In this document: one piece after another, positions 59,257 to 64,000 of the stretch
How positions within the stretch are numbered: the first letter of the stretch is position 1
Layout of the letters: each line of letters starts with the position of its first letter
Assembly: GCF_016862455.1 (NCBI RefSeq)
Contig: NZ_BOMZ01000036.1
Span: forward strand, 62,001 to 126,000
DNA from: Actinoplanes utahensis
GTDB lineage: Bacteria; Actinomycetota; Actinomycetes; Mycobacteriales; Micromonosporaceae
Length of the DNA stretch: 64,000 nucleotides
Direction: 5' to 3'
The notes under the pieces: generated by a model
Databases searched by the model: none
Told to the model about the DNA's origin: nothing
The model's input: only the letters and a program-made list of their open reading frames with translations
Position numbers and translations under genes: made by a program

Positions 59257-59796
59257 ATGAATGCCCGACGGATCAGCTCCCGCCGTGTCGCATTGACGGC
59301 CTCGTTCCTGGCACTGGCGGCGGGTGGAGCGGCGGCCTGCGACAGCTCGCCGCCGGACTCGCCGGGCGTGGTCGTCGAGGAGACGTTCACCACGGTGACC
59401 GAGGAGAACGTCGAGGAGGAGCCGGTGGAAGAGGAGCCGGTGGAAGAGGAGCCGGTCGTGGAGGAGAGCACGCCGGCGCCGGTCGCCGGGGCGGCCGGTG
59501 AGCTCTTCTACTGCGCGGACGCCGACGGTCTCGTCGTCGACGAGGAGTACTGCGACGACGACACCGGCGACTACTACATCTGGCACTCGTCCAGCTATCC
59601 GCGCAACGCCCCGGTCGGCACGCTGCTGCGGGGCGGGGGCTTCTTCCCGGCCGGCGACGCGGCGAGCCGCCGGGCGTTCTCGCTGCCGGAGACCGGCCGG
59701 ATCGGCAACGGCAGCACCATCAAGACGAACGTGGTGGGACGCGGCACCAGCGGCTCCTCGGTGACCGATGGCGGCTCGACCTCGTCCGGCGGCTGA
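59257..59796 (+). CDS. Acidic lipoprotein of unknown function
   Basis: 179 residues. Signal peptide RRVALTASFLALAAGGAAAC with lipobox AAAC (Cys28). An acidic repeat region (VEEEP repeated) follows, then a domain with four-residue-spaced aromatic and acidic residues (ELFYCADADGLVVDEEYCDD, two cysteines, YYIWHSSSYP) and a Ser/Gly/Thr-rich tail. Exposed on the outer face of the membrane. The domain resembles small extracellular actinobacterial repeats without name. Confidence 0.78.
   Translation: MNARRISSRRVALTASFLALAAGGAAACDSSPPDSPGVVVEETFTTVTEENVEEEPVEEEPVEEEPVVEESTPAPVAGAAGELFYCADADGLVVDEEYCDDDTGDYYIWHSSSYPRNAPVGTLLRGGGFFPAGDAASRRAFSLPETGRIGNGSTIKTNVVGRGTSGSSVTDGGSTSSGG
59410..59454 (+). repeat. 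15-bp tandem repeats in the lipoprotein gene
   Basis: Three 15-base units (GTSGARGAGGAGCCG pattern; the last two, GTGGAAGAGGAGCCG, are identical) coding for VEEEP. Length variation between strains is likely. Confidence 0.85.
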
Positions 59797-59833
59797 TGCG
59801 GGATCATCGACCGCATCCGTGTCGTCGTAGGAT

Positions 59834-59864
59834 TTGACCTCAATTCAGGTTGAGGTTCTACGGT
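59834..59864 (+). promoter_or_regulatory. SoxR/MerR-type promoter of the flavin reductase gene
   Basis: -35 TTGACC (59834-59839) and -10 TACGGT (59859-59864) are separated by 19 bases, the long spacer of MerR-family promoters. Inside lies ACCTCAATTCAGGTTGAGGT (59837-59856), an inverted repeat with SoxR-box half-sites CCTCAA and TTGAGG at their exact 6-base gap. Confidence 0.75.
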
Positions 59865-59900
59865 TTCCTCCGACGGCACGGCAAGGGACGAGGAAGACCA

Positions 59901-60392
59901 GTGTTCAGCGAGATCGATACGGTTGTCGCGGCGCGGTTCAAGGCCGCTTTCCGGCGTTACCCGACCGGGGTCGCCGTGATCGCCGCGGCCGGGCCGCACG
60001 GTCCGGTGGGCCTGACCGCGTCCAGCGTCGCCTCGGTGTCGGCGGACCCGCCGGCCCTCTCCTTCTCGGTGATCGGCTCCGGCTCGGCCCTCGCGGTCCT
60101 CGCCGCGCCCGGTCTCACCGTCAACCTGCTCGGCCCGGCGCAGGTGGCCCTGGCCCGCGACTTCGCCCGCTCGGGCGGCCCCCGGTTCACCCCCGACCAG
60201 GGCTGGGAGACGCTGCCGACCGGCGAGCCGATGCTGCCCGGCGCCGTGGCGAGCCTGCGGTGCGCGCCGCTGCACCAGGTCCCGGTCGGCGGCTCGACGG
60301 TGGTCGTCGCGACGGTTCTGGAGGTGTTCCTCGGGCCGCCGGGCGGTCGTCTGGTACACCACGATCGCCGATTCCACACGCACGAGGATTGA
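59901..60392 (+). CDS. Flavin reductase family protein
   Basis: 163 residues. FKAAFRRYPTGVAVIAA, VGLTASSVASVSADPPALSF and the FARSGGPRF region are the FMN-binding flavin-reductase-like signature. It reduces flavins with NAD(P)H, often as the reductase of a two-component monooxygenase. GTG 59901 has GAGGAAG 4 bases upstream. The upstream SoxR-like promoter suggests induction by redox-active compounds. No partner oxygenase is adjacent. Confidence 0.9.
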   Translation: MFSEIDTVVAARFKAAFRRYPTGVAVIAAAGPHGPVGLTASSVASVSADPPALSFSVIGSGSALAVLAAPGLTVNLLGPAQVALARDFARSGGPRFTPDQGWETLPTGEPMLPGAVASLRCAPLHQVPVGGSTVVVATVLEVFLGPPGGRLVHHDRRFHTHED

Positions 60393-60513
60393 ACCGGCCC
60401 ACCCTCCGGCGACGTGAACCGGTATGGGCCGGAAAGATGACCGTCACCCGGTCCATCGAGACGTTTGGCGGACTGTGCAATCATGCGTGGTCGTTGTTTC
60501 GACGGGTGGGGAG

Positions 60514-61680
60514 ATGGGTTTGGCCAGATCCACGAAGCGTCGCGCACCGCTCTGGGCGCGGCTGTGTGCCATTTTCGGGGCCGTCATCGTCGTCGTCAGC
60601 GGCGGCACGCTGGTGACCGGCCAGACCCTGATCGCCAAGTACACCGGCGGGCTCACCAGCACCAGCCTGCTGGACTCCGGTGACGGGTCCGCCAACGCGG
60701 CGCCGAAGGACATCAAGGGGCCGCTGACGATCCTGCTGGTCGGCATCGACCCGCGGGACACGACGACCGCGCCGCTCGCCGACTCGATCGTCATCGCGCA
60801 CATCCCGAAGGACATGAGCACCGCCTACCTGTTCTCCATGCCCCGGGACCTGTACGTGGAGATTCCCGCGGACAAGAAGTCGGGCTACGACGGCGGCCGC
60901 ACGAAGATCAACGGCGCGATGGCGCACGGCAGCCAGGTCAACGGCAAGATCGACGTGGAGAACGGGTTCAAGCTGCTCTCCAAGACGATCCGCAACTACA
61001 CCGGGATCGAGAAGTTCGACGCCGCGGCGATCATCAACTTCGGCGGTTTCAAGAACATCGTCGAGGCGCTCGGCGGCGTCTCCATGGTGATCGACATGGA
61101 CGTGATGTCGGAGCACCTGACCCCGGAGGGCAAGCAGCGCCCGCGGTCGAAGGCGTGCCCGGTCGGCAACAAGTCGAAGAAGTGCGAGCACCCGTACATC
61201 GGTCCGCAGGCCACCTACAAGAAGAGCACCAAGCCGGTGCGACTCAAGCCGTGGCAGGCGCTGGACTACGTCCGGCAGCGGTACGACTGGGCGGACAGCG
61301 GGCTGGACGACTACGGCCGTCAGCGGCACCAGCAGCAGTTCATCAAGGCGATGGCCAAGGAGGCGATGAGCAAGAACGTCGTCACCGACATCTCCAAGAT
61401 GACGAAGATCCTGGACGCGGCAGGCAAGTCGCTGACCTTCGACGGCGCCGGCCACGACCCGATCGAGTGGGCGGTGGCGCTCAAGAACCTGAACGTCGAC
61501 GACATGACGACGATCAAGCTGGCCGGTGGCGGCAAATACGTGAACGGCCCGGGCAGCACGTACCTGGGTGAGGAGTTCCTGCAGCCGGAGGTCGCCGAGG
61601 CGTTCTTCAAGGCCGTCAAGGAGGACCGGGTCACCTCGTTCCTCATCGACAACCCGACCCTGGTCAACAAGGACAGCTGA
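60514..61680 (+). CDS. LytR-CpsA-Psr (LCP) family glycopolymer ligase
   Basis: 388 residues. Short cytoplasmic basic start (STKRRAPLWAR), TM at about 15-37, then the LCP domain: LLVGIDPRDTTTAPLADSIV, FSMPRDLYVEIP, TKINGAMAHG, AIINFGGFKNIVEALGGV and LDYVRQRYDW. LCP proteins attach teichoic-acid-like or arabinogalactan polymers to peptidoglycan on the outer face of the membrane. ATG 60514 follows a GGGGAG; spacing is short, so a nearby start cannot be excluded. Confidence 0.93.
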   Translation: MGLARSTKRRAPLWARLCAIFGAVIVVVSGGTLVTGQTLIAKYTGGLTSTSLLDSGDGSANAAPKDIKGPLTILLVGIDPRDTTTAPLADSIVIAHIPKDMSTAYLFSMPRDLYVEIPADKKSGYDGGRTKINGAMAHGSQVNGKIDVENGFKLLSKTIRNYTGIEKFDAAAIINFGGFKNIVEALGGVSMVIDMDVMSEHLTPEGKQRPRSKACPVGNKSKKCEHPYIGPQATYKKSTKPVRLKPWQALDYVRQRYDWADSGLDDYGRQRHQQQFIKAMAKEAMSKNVVTDISKMTKILDAAGKSLTFDGAGHDPIEWAVALKNLNVDDMTTIKLAGGGKYVNGPGSTYLGEEFLQPEVAEAFFKAVKEDRVTSFLIDNPTLVNKDS

Positions 61681-61731
61681 ACCCGTGTGCGCATTTCGGC
61701 CGTCATGCGCGCCCGAAATGCACACACGGGT
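61681..61731. terminator. Long hairpin between the LCP and LysR genes
   Basis: ACCCGTGTGCGCATTTCGG pairs with CCGAAATGCACACACGGGT (one mismatch) around a 13-base loop, between convergent genes. It begins directly after the LCP stop and abuts the lysR stop. Confidence 0.85.
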
Positions 61732-62621
61732 CACCGTGCGCCGGTCAGGCCGCGGATCAGCGTGATGGTCCGGGCCAGGTGCGGCTCGGACCGGTCGGCC
61801 CGGTGCGCCAGTGCCAGATCGACGGTCACGGCCGGGCGGATCAGCGGCCGGTAGACGACGCCGTCGAGCGCGAGCGCCGTCACCGGCTCCGGGACGACGG
61901 CCACCCCCAGTTCCCCGGCGACCAGCGTGATCAGGGTGGACGTCTCGCCGACCTGGTGCCGGATCCGCGGGTCGAGGCCGGCGTCGCGGAACAGGCCGAC
62001 CACGACGTCGTACATCACCGAGCGGCGGTCGGCGGAGTGCACGATCAGCGCGGCCTGCCGCAGGTCGGCGATGCGTACCTGCCGGCGCTGCGCGAGCGGG
62101 TGAGCGGCGGGCAGCGCCACGACGAGCCGGTCCCGGCGCAGCCGGGTGACGGTCAGCGACAGATCGGCGACCGGTGGGCGCAGCAGGGCCAGGTCGATCT
62201 CCCCGGAGCGCAGTGCCTCGATCTGGTCGGGAGCGAGCATCTCGCCGCGGAACGAGAAGTCGACGCCGGGCAGCTCGACGGCCAGGTGCCGGGAGAGCGA
62301 CGGCAGCAGGCTGTACGTCGCCGAGCCGACGCAGCCGATAGCCAGGTGCCCGACCGCCCCGGCGGCGACCCGGCGGACCTCGTGCCCGGCGCCCTCGACG
62401 TCGGCCAGGATCGCCCTGGCCCGCTGCACGAGGAACCGGCCGGCGTCGGTGAGGCCGACCCGGCGGGTGGTGCGGTGCAGCAGCTCGACGCCGAGGTCGG
62501 TCTCCAGGCGGCGGATCGCCTGGGACAGCGGCGGCTGGGCCATGTGCAGACGGGCGGCGGCCCGCCCGAAGTGCAGCTCCTCGGCGACGACCAGGAAATA
62601 TCTCAGCTGACGCAGCTCCAC
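61731..62621 (-). CDS. LysR family transcriptional regulator
   Basis: 296 residues. N-terminal HTH ELRQLRYFLVVAEELHFGRA, AARLHMAQPPLSQAIRRLE, then LGVELLHRTTRRVGLTDAG. The C-terminal effector-binding domain follows (FSFRGEMLAPDQIEALRSGE). The group (with an AARLHMAQPPLSQ helix) includes CatR/PcaQ-like regulators of aromatic catabolism. GTG start. It is divergent from the thiolase gene and its probable operator is the perfect inverted repeat between them. Confidence 0.93.
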   Translation of the reverse strand: MELRQLRYFLVVAEELHFGRAAARLHMAQPPLSQAIRRLETDLGVELLHRTTRRVGLTDAGRFLVQRARAILADVEGAGHEVRRVAAGAVGHLAIGCVGSATYSLLPSLSRHLAVELPGVDFSFRGEMLAPDQIEALRSGEIDLALLRPPVADLSLTVTRLRRDRLVVALPAAHPLAQRRQVRIADLRQAALIVHSADRRSVMYDVVVGLFRDAGLDPRIRHQVGETSTLITLVAGELGVAVVPEPVTALALDGVVYRPLIRPAVTVDLALAHRADRSEPHLARTITLIRGLTGAR

Positions 62622-62658
62622 GGCATCAAGACCTCGTAGCTCTCAATCGCGCCGGATA

Positions 62659-62678
62659 TTGATACTTCAGCGTATCAA
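62659..62678 (+). promoter_or_regulatory. LysR-type operator between lysR and thiolase genes
   Basis: TTGATACTTCAGCGTATCAA, a 20-bp element with perfect 7-bp arms and a T-N11-A core, 22 bases before the thiolase ATG and 37 before the lysR start. Confidence 0.75.
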
Positions 62679-62688
62679 GTTCGCCACC

Positions 62689-62694
62689 TAGCGT
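62689..62694 (+). promoter_or_regulatory. -10 box TAGCGT of a leaderless promoter (thiolase gene)
   Basis: TAGCGT, TACCTC (6 bases), ATG 62701. Confidence 0.55.
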
Positions 62695-62700
62695 TACCTC

Positions 62701-63873
62701 ATGACCTCCTTCGTCTACGCCGCCACCCGTACTCCCTTCGGTCGGTTCAACGGCGCCCTCGCCGGGGTCCGGCCCGACGACCTCGCCGCCCGCGTGATCC
62801 GGTCGGTGCTCTCCGACATCGATCCCGGCGTCGTCGACGAGGTGGTCTGGGGCAACGCGAACGGCGCCGGCGAGGACAACCGCAACGTCGGCCGGATGGC
62901 GGCGCTGCTGGCCGGTCTGCCCACGTCGGTGCCGGCCACCACGGTGAACCGGCTGTGCGGATCCGGTCTGGACGCCGCCATGATCGCCTCGCGCACGATC
63001 GAGACCGGCGACGCCGCCGTGGTGCTGATCGGCGGGGTCGAGTCGATGACCCGCGCGCCCTGGGTGCTGCCGAAACCGGCGAAGGGTTTCCCGGCCGGCG
63101 ACGTGACGGCGGTGTCGACGACGCTGGGCTGGCGGCTGGTCAACCCGCGGATGCCGAAGGAGTGGACCGCCTCGCTGGGCGACTGCAACGAGCAGCTGCG
63201 GGAGCGGTACGAGGTGACCCGCGCCCGCCAGGACGAGTTCGCCGCCCGCTCGCACCGGCTGGCCGCGCGGGCCTGGGACGACGGTTTCTACGACGACCTG
63301 GTCACCCCGATCGAGGCCCTGACCAGGGACGAGGGCATCCGCCCGGACTCGACGCGGGAGTCGCTGGCCGCCCTCAAGCCGAGCTTCCGCCCGGACGGCA
63401 CGATCACCGCCGGTAACGCCTCCCCGCTGAGCGACGGCGCCTCCGCTGTCCTGCTGGGTTCTGCGGGCGCAGCCTCCCTCCTGAAGCGGGAGCCCCTCGC
63501 CGCGATCGTCGGCCGGGGCGCGTTCGCGCTGGATCCGCAGCATTTCGGCATCGCCCCGGTCGAGGCCGCCAACCGGGCCCTGAAGCGGGCCGGCATCGGC
63601 TGGGACCGGGTCGGCGCGGTCGAGCTCAACGAGGCCTTCGCGGTGCAGTCGCTGGTCTGCGTGGACGCCTGGGGCATCGACCCGGAGATCGTGAACACCC
63701 GCGGCGGCGCGATCGCGCTGGGCCATCCGCTCGGCGCGAGTGGCGGCCGGATCCTCGGCACCCTGGCGAAGGTGCTGCGGGAACGCAACGAACGGTACGG
63801 GGTGGCCGCCATCTGCATCGGTGTCGGCCAGGGCCTGGCCGTGGTTCTGGAGAACCTGGCCGCCGGCCGGTGA
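62701..63873 (+). CDS. Acetyl-CoA acetyltransferase/beta-ketoadipyl-CoA thiolase-like
   Basis: 390 residues. Catalytic Cys86 in NRLCGSGLDA, His342 in GGAIALGHPLGASGG and Cys372 in AAICIGVGQG. The sequence (RTPFGRFNGALAGVRPDDL, WGNANGAGEDNRNVGRMAAL, VIGGVESMTRAPW-like) fits degradative thiolases such as PcaF. It cleaves or condenses beta-ketoacyl-CoA in the cytosol. The divergent LysR gene suggests control by an aromatic or acyl intermediate; no other pathway gene follows within the window. Confidence 0.92.
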   Translation: MTSFVYAATRTPFGRFNGALAGVRPDDLAARVIRSVLSDIDPGVVDEVVWGNANGAGEDNRNVGRMAALLAGLPTSVPATTVNRLCGSGLDAAMIASRTIETGDAAVVLIGGVESMTRAPWVLPKPAKGFPAGDVTAVSTTLGWRLVNPRMPKEWTASLGDCNEQLRERYEVTRARQDEFAARSHRLAARAWDDGFYDDLVTPIEALTRDEGIRPDSTRESLAALKPSFRPDGTITAGNASPLSDGASAVLLGSAGAASLLKREPLAAIVGRGAFALDPQHFGIAPVEAANRALKRAGIGWDRVGAVELNEAFAVQSLVCVDAWGIDPEIVNTRGGAIALGHPLGASGGRILGTLAKVLRERNERYGVAAICIGVGQGLAVVLENLAAGR

Positions 63874-63967
63874 AGGGATCTTGCAGGTGATCACATAGAA
63901 CGCTACCGTTACGACGCGTTGGGCCCTCTGGCATTCCCAGCGCATCGTCGCGGGAGGACTCACAAAC

Positions 63968-64000
63968 ATGGCTCGGTGGTCTCGGTCGAGGCTGCGCACT
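63968..64000 (+). CDS. Start of a gene cut by the window end
   Basis: ATG 63968 with GGGAGG about 10 bases upstream, followed by 11 codons (MARWSRSRLRT). The basic start fits the n-region of a signal peptide, but too little is seen to say more. Confidence 0.5.
   Translation, partial: MARWSRSRLRT

Overview
The window reads as chromosome of a high-GC actinobacterium, most likely Micromonosporaceae and close to Actinoplanes. Grounds: strong G/C preference at third codon positions, a complete conservon (cvnABCD), XRE/DUF5753 plus DUF397 regulator pairs, DUF574-type methyltransferase, DUF2334, LytR-CpsA-Psr and AA10 genes, many GTG starts, and many leaderless starts with a TANNNT -10 box 6-7 bases before ATG/GTG. 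I saw no rRNA, tRNA, CRISPR array, insertion sequence or prophage. Family names rest on motifs and general family knowledge; no database search was run.

Layout. 1-1.3 kb: 3' part of a DUF885 protein. 1.7-8.3 kb: conservon (membrane sensor, sensor kinase CvnA, roadblock CvnB, DUF742 CvnC, GTPase CvnD) and a proline-rich protein. 8.6-13.6 kb: polysaccharide set (membrane glycosyltransferase, UDP-GlcNAc 2-epimerase, secreted DUF2334 deacetylase-like protein), then small SnoaL-like and VOC proteins. 13.6-17.8 kb: dienelactone hydrolase, two TetR regulators, and a MarR-DHA2 efflux operon. 17.9-20.4 kb: TPR-GGDEF cyclase and an SAM methyltransferase. 20.5-23.3 kb: small accessory genes around an XRE regulator and DUF397 protein whose promoters carry the same operator. 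23.3-25.7 kb: HxlR regulator, a 20-bp tandem repeat, nitroreductase, DUF3040, purC. 25.8-27.9 kb: a lower-GC islet with a PD-(D/E)xK-like protein and an HNH nuclease in one operon.

28-34.9 kb: MFS exporter with a possible attenuator, beta-propeller protein, copper LPMO (AA10) coupled to a DUF305 lipoprotein, two-component system and a secreted protein. 35.3-40 kb: bioY, DUF2071, a roadblock-like protein, ArsR regulator, RTX-type calcium-binding protein and a pseudokinase. 40.7-43.8 kb: three-gene carbohydrate operon behind a LacI-type palindrome. 44-48.8 kb: threonine-aldolase-like enzyme divergent from a WGR-DUF4132 protein. 49-50.4 kb: heme oxygenase among apparent remnants of a heme-uptake locus. 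50.3-54.4 kb: type III restriction-modification pair whose Res subunit seems to have lost its nuclease residues. 54.7-59.8 kb: membrane proteins, an Excalibur protein, a STAND-like TPR ATPase and a lipoprotein. 59.8-64 kb: flavin reductase behind a SoxR/MerR-type promoter, LCP ligase, divergent LysR/thiolase pair, and the first codons of a further gene.

The most rewarding places are the two-nuclease islet, the type III system with a degenerate Res, the LPMO-DUF305 coupling, the duplicated XRE/DUF397 operator module and the SoxR-like promoter.
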